Shown piece after piece: positions 1 to 8,320 of a DNA stretch of 20,468 nucleotides. This DNA is from DAOVQB01 sp023128935. Its GTDB lineage: Bacteria > Eisenbacteria > RBG-16-71-46 > CAIMUX01 > WJJG01. Numbering within the stretch: position 1 is the first letter of the stretch; each line of letters begins with the position of its first letter. The stretch lies in the NCBI GenBank assembly GCA_030628905.1, contig DAOVQB010000070.1:1-20468 (forward strand), given 5' to 3'. Below the pieces are notes generated by a model that saw nothing but the letters and a program-made list of their open reading frames with translations, ran no database searches and was not told the origin of the DNA. The translations under genes and the position numbers were made by a program.

Positions 1-209
1 AAACAGGCAAAGGCCAGATCACCCATCTCCGGGCGCGGCGGGCGCGTGACAGAGAAGGCCTGCCGGTTATCCGCGTACCCAAGCTCCTCTGCGGAGCGGC
101 CGCTCCAGGAAGCGATTGCCTTAATCAGAAGCTCCCTGACGAGGACCGTTAGGTCACAGGCTGGATCGACTTTTTTACCTGCGGGTTGCGCCGGCTTGCA
201 TGTGCTCAT
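1..209 (-). CDS. argS: Arginyl-tRNA synthetase, N-terminal part (cut by window edge)
   Basis: Reading the minus strand from an ATG at 209 gives 69 codons open to the window edge. The end of this stretch, residues about 52-69, contains VTRPPRPEMGDLAFAC. This matches the ArgS N-terminal (Add1) domain signature, where a proline-rich strand leads into GD(L/Y)AFPCF. The preceding residues (LVRELLIKAIAS...) fit the first helix of that domain. The enzyme charges tRNA-Arg with arginine in the cytoplasm. The start is supported by a GGAG (plus-strand 218-221) eight bases upstream. A 10-15 residue polar N-terminal tail precedes the domain, slightly more than usual. The catalytic domain lies outside the window. 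It is on the same strand as the upstream AAA ATPase gene, separated by 171 bases in which I see no gene and no clear terminator. Confidence 0.8.
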   Translation of the reverse strand, partial: MSTCKPAQPAGKKVDPACDLTVLVRELLIKAIASWSGRSAEELGYADNRQAFSVTRPPRPEMGDLAFAC

Positions 210-380
210 ATTTCTAGCTCCATTTCGCCTTGGCTTGCGCTGCTTTCGGCCTCCTGAGGCACGTAGCTCATGTTCCGGCACATGCGGATGGCTCGCAAGA
301 GTCAATGTACCCTCACCTGGATAATCGTCTGCGTCGGGGCCAGATGAGGTTTTCGGGAGAAGCAGGCTATCCGCCTGATC

Positions 381-1601
381 TCAGGGCAGGTTTGGAAGCC
401 ACCATGCGGCGGGGGCTACAAGTAACGGACAGCCGGCGTTCCTAAGCAGTTTGAAGCCCTCTGCCTTCTCGACCAGCTGGACGGCGGGAACGCGCAGGGC
501 AGCCTGAAACCGTTTCAGGTTGGGCGCCGGTGTATCATCACCGGACTTTGCTTCAACAAGGAGAATTGGCTTGCGTCCCTCGGACAGAAGGAAGTCGACT
601 TCACGTCCCTCTTTGGTCCGGATGAAATGCAGTCCGAAGCGGCCGTATCCCATGTCGTTCCAATTGGAGACAGCACGAAACAGCTCCAAGGCAACCATGT
701 TCTCAAACTTCGATCCGCTATCCTCAATGAGAGCGTAATCGAAGATATACGTTTTTCGTTCCTTGTGAATCGCGCGCGTGATCTGTGTTGTCCAAGGTGC
801 AAGAGTAAAGGTCAAGTAGAAACGCTCCAGTATACCGAGCCAGTTCTTCACTGTATTGTAGGCGACCTTAAGATCCGTTGCCAGGTTCGGAATCGACAGG
901 GGTGCGCCGACTTTCGACGGCAGCAGGGAGAACAGGATCTCTACGTCATCGATGTTCTTGACATCCGTCAAGTCCCGGACGTCTTCACGAATCAACTGTC
1001 GGTGATAGGTGCGTGACCAGCGGCGGTATGTCGTTTCCTTCGCAGCCAGATAAGGCTCCGGGAAACCACTGAACGTAGCCAGCCTCTGCCACGTTGCCGC
1101 GCATGCTGCCCGGTCATTTGCGCACACGCAAACCGGTTCACTCCTGAACTTCTGCAACGTGTTTCCTTGGCCGTGAAGCTCAGCCAGTGTGAGAGGCCAC
1201 AGATGGAACAGGTAGTAGCGTCCAGCGAGTGAGTCGCCACCTTTCTGGTAGAGGTCCAGTCGTCCGCTCCCCGAGACGAGGAAAAGAAACTCATCGTGGA
1301 ACTGGTCGTAGGCGCCCTTGAGGTAATTCTTCCAGTCCTTGTACTTATGGATTTCATCGAGCAAGACGAGTGGTTTCGATGCGTCCTTCCTGACCATGTT
1401 CTGGAAGAAGAAGGGATCTTCGATCAATTTCTGTTTGTCGGTGACGATATCCCAGTTGAAGTAGATGCTGTTCGCGAACCCCTCGGCAATCATCCCCGCC
1501 AACGTGGTTTTCCCGCATTGCCTTGGTCCGGCGAGAAGCACCATGCTCTTTTCGGCGGACAGCTCTTCCCAGATGCTGACATATAGCGCTCGCTCCAGCA
1601 T
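381..1601 (-). CDS. AAA-family ATPase with DUF4143 C-terminal domain
   Basis: The protein is 406 residues, the usual size of the AAA_14/DUF4143 family. A Walker A motif GPRQCGKTT lies near residues 25-33, a Walker B LVLLDEIHK near 78-86, and a VSGSGR sensor-like segment near 109. The C-terminal part has REVDFLL followed by PILLVEAKSG, the D...ExK pattern of a restriction-endonuclease-like fold, as in DUF4143 proteins. The family is widespread and its role is poorly known; members are often called archaeal-type ATPases and found in accessory regions, sometimes linked to toxin-like functions. The start at 1601 gives the typical N-terminus just ahead of the P-loop. No Shine-Dalgarno is visible; instead a promoter sits immediately upstream, which suggests a leaderless transcript. 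The gene lies between argS and an IS91 remnant, so it may be a recent insertion. Confidence 0.85.
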   Translation of the reverse strand: MLERALYVSIWEELSAEKSMVLLAGPRQCGKTTLAGMIAEGFANSIYFNWDIVTDKQKLIEDPFFFQNMVRKDASKPLVLLDEIHKYKDWKNYLKGAYDQFHDEFLFLVSGSGRLDLYQKGGDSLAGRYYLFHLWPLTLAELHGQGNTLQKFRSEPVCVCANDRAACAATWQRLATFSGFPEPYLAAKETTYRRWSRTYHRQLIREDVRDLTDVKNIDDVEILFSLLPSKVGAPLSIPNLATDLKVAYNTVKNWLGILERFYLTFTLAPWTTQITRAIHKERKTYIFDYALIEDSGSKFENMVALELFRAVSNWNDMGYGRFGLHFIRTKEGREVDFLLSEGRKPILLVEAKSGDDTPAPNLKRFQAALRVPAVQLVEKAEGFKLLRNAGCPLLVAPAAWWLPNLP

Positions 1602-1607
1602 GCGACA

Positions 1608-1635
1608 ATAATGAACAGCAGTGAAAAATAGTCAA
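1608..1635 (-). promoter_or_regulatory. Probable sigma70-type promoter of the DUF4143 ATPase gene
   Basis: On the minus strand TTGACT (1630-1635, five of six consensus) is followed after 16 bases by CATTAT (1608-1613, four of six). Transcription would begin about six or seven bases downstream, almost on the ATG at 1601, so the mRNA would have little or no leader. The AT-rich spacer stands out from the GC-rich surroundings. Confidence 0.5.
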
Positions 1636-1659
1636 GACTATTCTTCATCAGCATGAAAT

Positions 1660-1880
1660 CGAGCCAAGCGAAGGGTCGCCGACCGGCTCGGTGTGCACCT
1701 GACCAGCGAGGGGCAGGTGCGTGTCGCAACGCCACCGGATCCGAGAAGTGGGAAGACAGAACTGGTACTCGACCCACTGGACTGGATACACGCGGTGACC
1801 CAGCAGATCCTCATCCCCTCGGCAACACATAACCGGTACTACGGCGCCTACTCGAATCGGAAACGCAAGGCGATGGGCCC
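1660..1880 (+). pseudogene. Remnant of an IS91-like transposase (C-terminal region)
   Basis: The plus-strand frame reads ELVLDPLDWIHAVTQQI, then, after a degraded stretch, NRYYGAYSNRKRKA. This is the pattern of the C-terminal part of IS91-family (Y2_Tnp) transposases, where a '(L)DPLDWIARLTSHIPDK...VRYYGWYSN(R/K)' segment follows the catalytic domain. A stop codon lies at 1654 in the same frame. The HUH and Y2 catalytic motifs and the element ends are absent, so only a fragment survives. After about 1885 the frame no longer resembles the family, and positions 1885-2060 hold nothing else I recognise. It points to past transposition between the ATPase gene and the macroglobulin gene. Confidence 0.6.
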
Positions 1881-2060
1881 CACTTGGCGGTCGATAGCGC
1901 GCATGGCCTTCTCCTTGGCTGGCGGGAGTCGTCACGAATCCGACAGGCTCCTCATCGGCCGTCCCCACCCGGATAATCAGTGCGCATTGCCCGGGCGGGA
2001 CCCGTATCGTGGAATGGGCGTGAGGATTGTGCGAACGGAATGAGGCGCGACTCAGGGTCC

Positions 2061-5000
2061 TTACTCCACGACCACAATCTCCCCCTGCCCCCGGCCAAAG
2101 GTCTCGGGAGCGTACATCTCCTCCACCTTGGGCGGCGGGGCGAAAAAACATCCGGGTGTGGTGGCACGGACCGCATACGCATATGCGTAAGTACCCCCCG
2201 GAAGCAAGCTCGCGAACACCTCGGCGCGATCGTCGCGCAGGTTCTGGTGCTCGAACCAATGCCACCACCCCCGGGGCTCCGGATCGCCCCCGTGCCGGTG
2301 ACCGTGCGGGATCTCGCCGGTACCGCGGAGGTGCGGATTGAGCGGCTCGAAGCCGGCAGGCAGCCGGTCCTCCAGGGCCACGTGGTAGCGCCGCGCCGGG
2401 GCGACCATGGTGAGCCGCACGCGCACGCGCGAACCGGCACGTACGTGCCAGATGCCGTCCTCATCCCGCCACACATCGGTCGAATCATCAATCGCCTCGT
2501 AGACGCGCGTGACGTGGAATCCGTGTGCGGCGGACTTGGGCAGAAGGTCATCGGGGGCGTACCGCATGCCGATCCGGTAGTACAGGCGTCCCTGCCCTTC
2601 GTGCTGCAGGTGAAGATCGAGCGCCCCCCCGCGCTCGGCCAGCCAGGACATGGGGACCGTTAGCTGATGGCGGTCGGTGGAGCGCCCGCGGAACGCTTGC
2701 TCGGCCACCAGCTGATCCCCCAGCCAGGCGCGGGCCAGGAAATCGGGCGTCACCTTCTCGTGTATAACGAAGTAGTGATGAAGGGCGAGGAGAACCCAGG
2801 TGTTCTCTTGCGTGTTGCCCCAGCGACCCCGTTTGCGATGAGCTAGCAAACCACGGACAATCTTGATGATCAGGTCGCTATCGGGTCGCGTGCTGAGGAG
2901 ACCTTCCAGGAGCAGGGCATCGGTGCGGCGGGCGCCATGGAAGATGAGATACTGGTCCTCCTCATAGCGAGAAACAAACTGCGCGGTCGCTGCAGTCTCG
3001 GCCACGCGGTTTTCCAGGTGGCGATGGATCTTCTCCAGCTCCGCCTGGGCGGCCCCGCCCCCCTCGCCCAGAACTGGCATTAGCCAGCCCAAGGCTTCCA
3101 GCGGCACCTCAGCGCAGCCACCCGCGTCCCGGATCAGGCCCCGCGCCTTTCTGGGATCGGCATCGTTCATCTGCAGGCGGACGTACAAGGCGTAAGCGAT
3201 GATGGTGCGTTTCACACGCTCGGAGTACCAGTTGGGTATCCTGCGTTCGATGTGCTTGAGGTAACCATGTGCGCGTTTCCATGCCGATTCCGGAACCGTG
3301 TAGCCCATGTGTTTAGCGCGCGCCAGCGCGTGGGCGGCGTGAATCGTGACAAACGGCCACGAGTCTGCCCTCCGGCGCCAGAGGCCCCAGCCGCCATCGC
3401 TGTTCTGGCGTTCGATGAGCTCCGTGATGTCCACTTCCATCTGCTGCGCAAGCGTCTCGGGATCGGGAAGCCCCTCGGCCGCGAAGGTGGTCAACACATC
3501 TTTCAGCGCCGCAATCGTGAGAACCCGCGAGGCGATCTGCTCGGCGCAACGATAGGGGTAGGTCGCCAGGTAGATCACCGCATCAGTCAATGCCTGCAGC
3601 GCGGTCGATGAGGTTGTGATCTCGAGTTCACCGTAGTCGGTGATGGCCCGCTCGGGAACGCGCAGCATCTGGCGGATCGCACCCTCATCAAGCGTGCCGT
3701 AGGTGGCGCAGGCCTCCGTCGTAGCGGGTGTCCAGACCGGGATCCGCACCGCGATCGCGTCCGCCAAGCTGCCGCTGCGCGCACCGATCTGCACCTCGGT
3801 GATGCCCGCCTCCTCGGTGACGGCGGGGAGGCGAACCTCCACCCGGTCGTGCGCGGGCACTGTCACGCGACGACCGTTCCCGGCAGGCAAGGTGAGATTC
3901 GATGCGCGGGCAACCAGGTCAACCGACAAAGGATCGCCCGTCCGATTCTGTAGCACGATCGAAAGCTCGCAGTGATCGCCGTAGTTCAAGAATCGGGGCG
4001 GCGAACAGCGCACCATGAGCGGCAGACGGGTCGTCACCGCCGACTCACCGGCGCCGAAACGGTTCCCAGCGTCAGCGGCCAGCACCATTACGCGGTACCG
4101 CGTGAGATTCCCCGGCATCCGCACCGCAACGGTGGCTTGCCCATGCGCGTCGGTCACGACCTCCGGCGCGAAGAGGGCAAGGGCATTGAAATCGGACCGG
4201 ACTTGAATAGCACCGGGATCGGGGCCTGACGCGGCGCCACGCACAAGTTCCAATGACATGTCGGCGCGGCCCGTGAGCCTAACATCATCCACTGCGATCC
4301 CAAGCTCTACCTCCGACACCCGCCCGCCGCGGACGTGCATGGCGGCGGAGCCCTGCGCGGCTCCAAGTGACTGTAGAAGCGACTCGTCCTCCATAGCCAG
4401 ATCTTCGGGTCGTGCGAGCAGCACGCGCCGACGGCCGTACATATCGGCTGTTCCCGTCGCTCGAAAGGCATAGAAGTAGTCGACCGAATCGGCGCACGAG
4501 GCATTCACCGCCAGGCGCCTCTCATGGGGGGGAACCTTCAGTCTGAGATTCCCCGTGGCGTAGGCGGGCCGCCGGGGCAAGGAAGCCAGCGGTTCCCCGT
4601 CTGGCCCAAGGCGCGGCGCGGAACCGACCAGATCGACATGCAAGGTAAGGCCGGGCATGTACTCGGACTCGATCGGAACATCGATCATCTGCTCCGGACC
4701 CTCGAGTCGGCGACTCCAGGTTTTCAAGAATCCTTCCCGCCGCAAGGAAATCAGCGCCTCCGCCGGGAGGAAGGGCGCCTGGAGCATCACATGCGCCGTA
4801 TCACCAGGGGACCACTCCTCACGATCAGGGATCAGGGTCACCCGATCGGCGGACATGCGGCGTGAGGGAGGAGGAACTGGCCCCCCGGGAACCCACACCC
4901 GACGGCTCGTCCGGTTGCGCCGTCCCTGGTCGTCGATCACAGTCGCCCGCAAGCGCCAGGATCTGCCCTCATCGGGCCGGAACGTCCAGGGGATCGGCTC

Positions 5001-5675
5001 CATCGCCGAGATGAGGGTGTCGGTGCGGGTCGCGGCTACGATGAGTTTGCCTTCCCGCTCTTCGTAGCGCCACTCGAGACGCTCAACGGCGATGATGATC
5101 TCGCGCTCGGCGACCGCGTTGCCGTCGAGGTCGGTCACGATCGCCTCGATGTGCAGCGTGTCTCGGACCCGACACGTGTGGCGCGGGCACTTGAGTCCAG
5201 TGTAGAGGTCGGCCGCGTGCAGGAGGAGAACCGACGAGGCACTCCGCGCCTGGCGGTTGACATCCTGGACGGTTGCCTCGGCCCGGATACTCACCGGACG
5301 CGGCGGACCACTCTCGAAGGTGATCTCCAAACGATGATGCCCGTGCGAATCGGTCCGCCCGACGTGGCGCTGATCACCCCAGCGCGAGCTGCTCCCGCCA
5401 GATTCCCACCACGGCGTCCACTCGCCAAACGTGAACCCACGCCATCCGGGAGGACGGTAGCTACCCGGATGTGCCTGCACACGCCAGGTGATCTCGGTTC
5501 CCGGGAGTGCCCCACCCGCGTAATAGGTCGCGAGAGCGGTGATCGTTGTCGGCTCACCCAGAAAGGCAGTGCCTGCATCGGCCGCGGTTGTCACCTCGAA
5601 TTCAGGACGCCGGAAGGTCTGGATGGTGAAGTGGTGCCGGTGCTCGCTCCCGTCCTTCCAGCGGAAGAATGTCAC
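2061..5675 (-). CDS. Alpha-2-macroglobulin family protein, C-terminal two thirds (broken gene)
   Basis: This 1204-residue frame continues the protein begun at 7722 after a frame break near 5650-5700. It opens with HHFTIQTFRRPEFEV, the standard end of a macroglobulin (MG3-like) domain and start of the next. The bait-region part and the PF00207-type A2M domain follow (NLTRYRVMVLAAD about residues 510-525). YRCAEQ at about 708-713 holds the thioester Cys710 and Gln713. An alpha/alpha toroid thioester domain follows (repeats with NSDGGWGLW, and HAAHALARAKHMG). The C-terminal domain ends GRGQGEIVVVE. The family acts in the periplasm as a broad protease trap, the thioester linking covalently to attacking proteases. 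No pbpC-like partner gene lies beside it. The first ATG of this frame is internal and has no obvious Shine-Dalgarno, so the piece is unlikely to be translated alone. Confidence 0.85.
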   Translation of the reverse strand: MTFFRWKDGSEHRHHFTIQTFRRPEFEVTTAADAGTAFLGEPTTITALATYYAGGALPGTEITWRVQAHPGSYRPPGWRGFTFGEWTPWWESGGSSSRWGDQRHVGRTDSHGHHRLEITFESGPPRPVSIRAEATVQDVNRQARSASSVLLLHAADLYTGLKCPRHTCRVRDTLHIEAIVTDLDGNAVAEREIIIAVERLEWRYEEREGKLIVAATRTDTLISAMEPIPWTFRPDEGRSWRLRATVIDDQGRRNRTSRRVWVPGGPVPPPSRRMSADRVTLIPDREEWSPGDTAHVMLQAPFLPAEALISLRREGFLKTWSRRLEGPEQMIDVPIESEYMPGLTLHVDLVGSAPRLGPDGEPLASLPRRPAYATGNLRLKVPPHERRLAVNASCADSVDYFYAFRATGTADMYGRRRVLLARPEDLAMEDESLLQSLGAAQGSAAMHVRGGRVSEVELGIAVDDVRLTGRADMSLELVRGAASGPDPGAIQVRSDFNALALFAPEVVTDAHGQATVAVRMPGNLTRYRVMVLAADAGNRFGAGESAVTTRLPLMVRCSPPRFLNYGDHCELSIVLQNRTGDPLSVDLVARASNLTLPAGNGRRVTVPAHDRVEVRLPAVTEEAGITEVQIGARSGSLADAIAVRIPVWTPATTEACATYGTLDEGAIRQMLRVPERAITDYGELEITTSSTALQALTDAVIYLATYPYRCAEQIASRVLTIAALKDVLTTFAAEGLPDPETLAQQMEVDITELIERQNSDGGWGLWRRRADSWPFVTIHAAHALARAKHMGYTVPESAWKRAHGYLKHIERRIPNWYSERVKRTIIAYALYVRLQMNDADPRKARGLIRDAGGCAEVPLEALGWLMPVLGEGGGAAQAELEKIHRHLENRVAETAATAQFVSRYEEDQYLIFHGARRTDALLLEGLLSTRPDSDLIIKIVRGLLAHRKRGRWGNTQENTWVLLALHHYFVIHEKVTPDFLARAWLGDQLVAEQAFRGRSTDRHQLTVPMSWLAERGGALDLHLQHEGQGRLYYRIGMRYAPDDLLPKSAAHGFHVTRVYEAIDDSTDVWRDEDGIWHVRAGSRVRVRLTMVAPARRYHVALEDRLPAGFEPLNPHLRGTGEIPHGHRHGGDPEPRGWWHWFEHQNLRDDRAEVFASLLPGGTYAYAYAVRATTPGCFFAPPPKVEEMYAPETFGRGQGEIVVVE

Positions 5676-7722
5676 CGGTGGGCCCCGGCGTCCGCCAGCG
5701 CACCCAGCCCTTCACATGCACCGTCTCACCAGGTTGGTAAAGCTTGCGATCATCCACAACGAACCACACGAAGTCTTCGTCTCGCGGCCGTGTACGCAAC
5801 CGTCTCTCCGGCAGAATGGCGCTATCCGAGCCCTTCTCTGCAACCAGGAGCGTGCGCCTGCTGGAGACCGGGTGCAGCGTAGCCAGGCCGTTGCTATCGG
5901 TCCTGGCCTCCTCATCGGAACCCTCGAGATGGACGCGTACGTCGTTCATCGGCCGGCCGCTCGCGAGATCGGTTGCCCAGACCAGCAGCTGCTCATCGTC
6001 GCAGTGGGCGGAAAGCCCGATGCTTCCACATTGGATCCACCCACGCTTCTTCCGGCGGGGATGGTCGTCGGGGATCCCCGCACGGGACACCTCGAGCACT
6101 AGATGAGCCGGTGAGCCGCGCAGGGCGCCGCTGAGGTCTATCAACACCTCACTCAACTCCAGATAGCGATCTCCCAGATCGATCGTCTCTTCCCAGACCT
6201 TGCGTCCAAGGGTGATGGAATCCCGCAATCCCAGGTGCCGGTACGCCTCCCAGTCGGTGGGTTCCATCCGGTGGATCGATACATCCAACGCGGGTATGCC
6301 GATCGCATAGACCGGCACCATCGGTGGACCGGTCGGATCGAGCATCGCAAAGCGGTGGAGATCCCAGTGCAGACATGGAGCGGGTTCGCCAATCGGGAAG
6401 GTCAATGTAACCGGGGCACCCAGCGTTTGCCCAAAGACATCCTGAATTCCGGCGTCCAGGATCACCCGGTACTCAGTAAGCGCCTGGGTGCGGCCCTGCA
6501 AGGTCAGGAAGCGCTCGCGAACCTTGCAGCGCAGTCCCGGAATCGGCGGGATGACCGTTACCTGCTCTGCCGAATCGAAGGCCTGCTCGTCCAGTGGATT
6601 GTTGAATTCGATTGGGAGTGGTCTCAGCGGCGGACAATCGTCGTTGCCGCAACCATGATCGACCACTGCGAGCGGGTAGTAGGTGTGAAAGCGGCGTACC
6701 TCGGCCTGATCGGTACAGCGGGGACCCTCGGCCGACGGTAGGCCGGGACCCAGGGAGATCTCAAAGTCGGTGGCGGCCGGCAGCGTACCCACGGAACGCA
6801 TGAGTAGCCGGCGCTCCGGGGGGACCTGAGCGAGAAACGCCTGCAACGTTTGATCGGGCTCGATCTCATCGATGGTAACCAGGCGCAGTGGGTACGTCTT
6901 TCCTTCACTGTGAAGGTGAACCGTCGCGAGCACGGCCTCCGGATCGATCGCCTGATCGAATGCCACTGCCAGATTCGGCTCCAACCCCTGGGGTGCCGAC
7001 CCAGGTCGGAATTTCACGACCTTCGGCGGCGGCGTGCCGAAGCTCCACGTCTGCGCCGCCCCCAGCCAGCCACCGATTGCCGATCGGGTGCCCGCGGGGA
7101 TGCTGACCTCGTACTGCGTGGCCATCGGGAATCGTGGCTTGGGTTCGAAGAGGAGCGTCTGGGTTCCAATCCAACGCCACACGCCCTCGGGCTGGGGATC
7201 CAGAATTACCGGTCGCGCATTGCCCCCCAGCGCGATCATCGGCTGGTTGAAAGTAACTGTCAGATGTGAGGCCAGAGGAAGTTCGCCCTCGGGTGCATGG
7301 CGAGTGACCTCGAGCGGACCGCTCTCCACCAGCGGGGGATCCGACGCATCGGGTACGAGTGGGAAGGGCGCATTCAACGTGCGGCCCGTGCGGGGTGGTG
7401 GGAGCGTTCGATCCGGAAGCGCGAAGGCGGCCTTCGGTGCCACCCCACTTAGTGGGGGCAGGGAATCGAGCAGCCGGTCGGCCTCATCCGCGCTCAGCCA
7501 CTCTGCTGCGACGGCGCCGCAGGAATCTGCTGTCTGCAGCTCGCCCGTCCCCCAGGCATCGGCCAGGTGCATGACTACCCGATCCGGCGTCGGGGATGGG
7601 GGCAATTGGGCGCGGGACGGAGGAGGCACATACACAGCGGTGTGCACCGATCCACCGTCGTTCGTACCGGTGGACAGCCCCACGGCCAGCATCAAGATCC
7701 AGAAAATGACATGGGCTCTCAT
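5602..7722 (-). CDS. Alpha-2-macroglobulin family protein, N-terminal part (broken gene)
   Basis: Chosen start ATG 7722 has a strong GGGGAGGTG just upstream and gives a signal peptide (MRAHVIFWILMLAVGLSTGT); an upstream in-frame start at 7809 would place a long polar tail before it. The 706-residue product carries Ig/macroglobulin-like N-terminal domains with LTVTFNQP at about residue 160 and ends in the stretch DDRKLYQPGETVHVKGWVRW, the classic start of the MG3-like domain in bacterial A2M. After DILPLEG the frame drifts into unrelated sequence and stops at 5602. The next 1204-residue frame supplies the rest. A full protein would be about 1,900 residues, slightly above the usual 1,500-1,800. 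Either the gene is a pseudogene or the break is a sequencing or assembly error. Confidence 0.85.
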   Translation of the reverse strand: MRAHVIFWILMLAVGLSTGTNDGGSVHTAVYVPPPSRAQLPPSPTPDRVVMHLADAWGTGELQTADSCGAVAAEWLSADEADRLLDSLPPLSGVAPKAAFALPDRTLPPPRTGRTLNAPFPLVPDASDPPLVESGPLEVTRHAPEGELPLASHLTVTFNQPMIALGGNARPVILDPQPEGVWRWIGTQTLLFEPKPRFPMATQYEVSIPAGTRSAIGGWLGAAQTWSFGTPPPKVVKFRPGSAPQGLEPNLAVAFDQAIDPEAVLATVHLHSEGKTYPLRLVTIDEIEPDQTLQAFLAQVPPERRLLMRSVGTLPAATDFEISLGPGLPSAEGPRCTDQAEVRRFHTYYPLAVVDHGCGNDDCPPLRPLPIEFNNPLDEQAFDSAEQVTVIPPIPGLRCKVRERFLTLQGRTQALTEYRVILDAGIQDVFGQTLGAPVTLTFPIGEPAPCLHWDLHRFAMLDPTGPPMVPVYAIGIPALDVSIHRMEPTDWEAYRHLGLRDSITLGRKVWEETIDLGDRYLELSEVLIDLSGALRGSPAHLVLEVSRAGIPDDHPRRKKRGWIQCGSIGLSAHCDDEQLLVWATDLASGRPMNDVRVHLEGSDEEARTDSNGLATLHPVSSRRTLLVAEKGSDSAILPERRLRTRPRDEDFVWFVVDDRKLYQPGETVHVKGWVRWRTPGPTGDILPLEGRERAPAPLHHPDLPAS

Positions 7723-7892
7723 GACACACCTCCCCGTGTGTGTTCCCTCCCTCGCTAGGCGGATGCAGAAAGACCACGCGAGGATGTCATGCAATGCACG
7801 TTGCCACACGACCTACCGAATTCACATTCGCCAGGCCCGCTGACCGGCTAGCCGGCTGTTCAAGCTACACGAGTCACCGCTCCTGCATTCCA

Positions 7893-7921
7893 ACTATAGC
7901 CGCGTGCAGAGCGGGTGGCCA
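7893..7921 (-). promoter_or_regulatory. Candidate promoter of the macroglobulin gene
   Basis: On the minus strand TGGCCA (7916-7921, four of six) and TATAGT (7893-7898, five of six) are separated by 17 bases. The transcript would have a leader of about 165 bases before the ATG at 7722. The -35 match is weak. Confidence 0.35.
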
Positions 7922-7942
7922 TGCCCTGTCTTCCAGCAAGCC

Positions 7943-8179
7943 TCACTCGACCGCTACTTGGGCCCGTGTGCATGTTCCTATCATGCTCCCATCCGGATGG
8001 AACTCCGCCGAGCGCCCATCGGGTGAGAGCCGGAGCGACCCCACGACCGGTCCCGTAACCGTTCCCCGCACGCGGAAAGACTCCGCGGTGAGAGTGCTGG
8101 GGTCCACAGGGTGGTTGAAGGTAACTGTGATTGTTGGTTGCCAGGATGTGCCCGTCTCGTTCGGCAACGGATGGAGATC
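7943..8179 (-). pseudogene. Orphan SbsA-type Ig-like domain fragment
   Basis: The minus-strand frame opened after a stop at 8182 encodes about 78 residues that read as one Ig-like domain of the SbsA/Big_5 type: ITVTFNHPVDPSTLTAESF, then GSLRLSPDGRSAEFHPDGSM. The family pattern is 'VTFSxPVDPSTL...V......G.VxLSxDGxTATFTP'. There is no signal peptide, no plausible ATG and no Shine-Dalgarno, and the frame ends at 7943 before the domain's last strand is regular. It is best read as the relic of a larger secreted protein. The VTFN(H/Q)P motif also occurs in the adjacent macroglobulin (about 7255), so it may be a fragment of a related gene. Positions 7810-7942 hold only the candidate promoter. Confidence 0.55.
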
Positions 8180-8320
8180 CTAAACCATGAACGGTTCGTC
8201 GCGCCCGGTGTCGTCTCCCTCGCTCACAAACTGCTCACATGCCGCTAAATCTGGACACACCTTCGAAAGGCTATACTGCTCGCGTGGGTTATGGATTTCA
8301 GTATCCGAGAGGGGAATGCG

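Noticed and set aside
300..305. TTGACT on the minus strand upstream of argS as a -35 box
   Set aside because: No acceptable -10 element is found 16-18 bases downstream.
627..1016. Plus-strand frame of 129 residues
   Set aside because: Antisense to the well-supported DUF4143 ATPase gene, with no family resemblance.
1648..2268. Minus-strand open frame of 206 residues between the ATPase and macroglobulin genes
   Set aside because: It overlaps the 3' end of the macroglobulin in another frame and is antisense to the IS91-like remnant; the composition is Arg/Pro-rich as in shadow frames.
5151..5882. Plus-strand frame of 243 residues across the macroglobulin break
   Set aside because: Antisense shadow of a GC-rich gene, low-complexity Arg/Pro/Ser composition and no Shine-Dalgarno.
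7034..7843. Plus-strand frame of 269 residues
   Set aside because: Antisense to the macroglobulin N-terminus; Ser/Gly-rich with no recognisable motif.
7844..7855. Palindrome CCGGCTAGCCGG
   Set aside because: Fully self-complementary with no loop and alone in a GC-rich gap; could arise by chance and has no further support as an operator.
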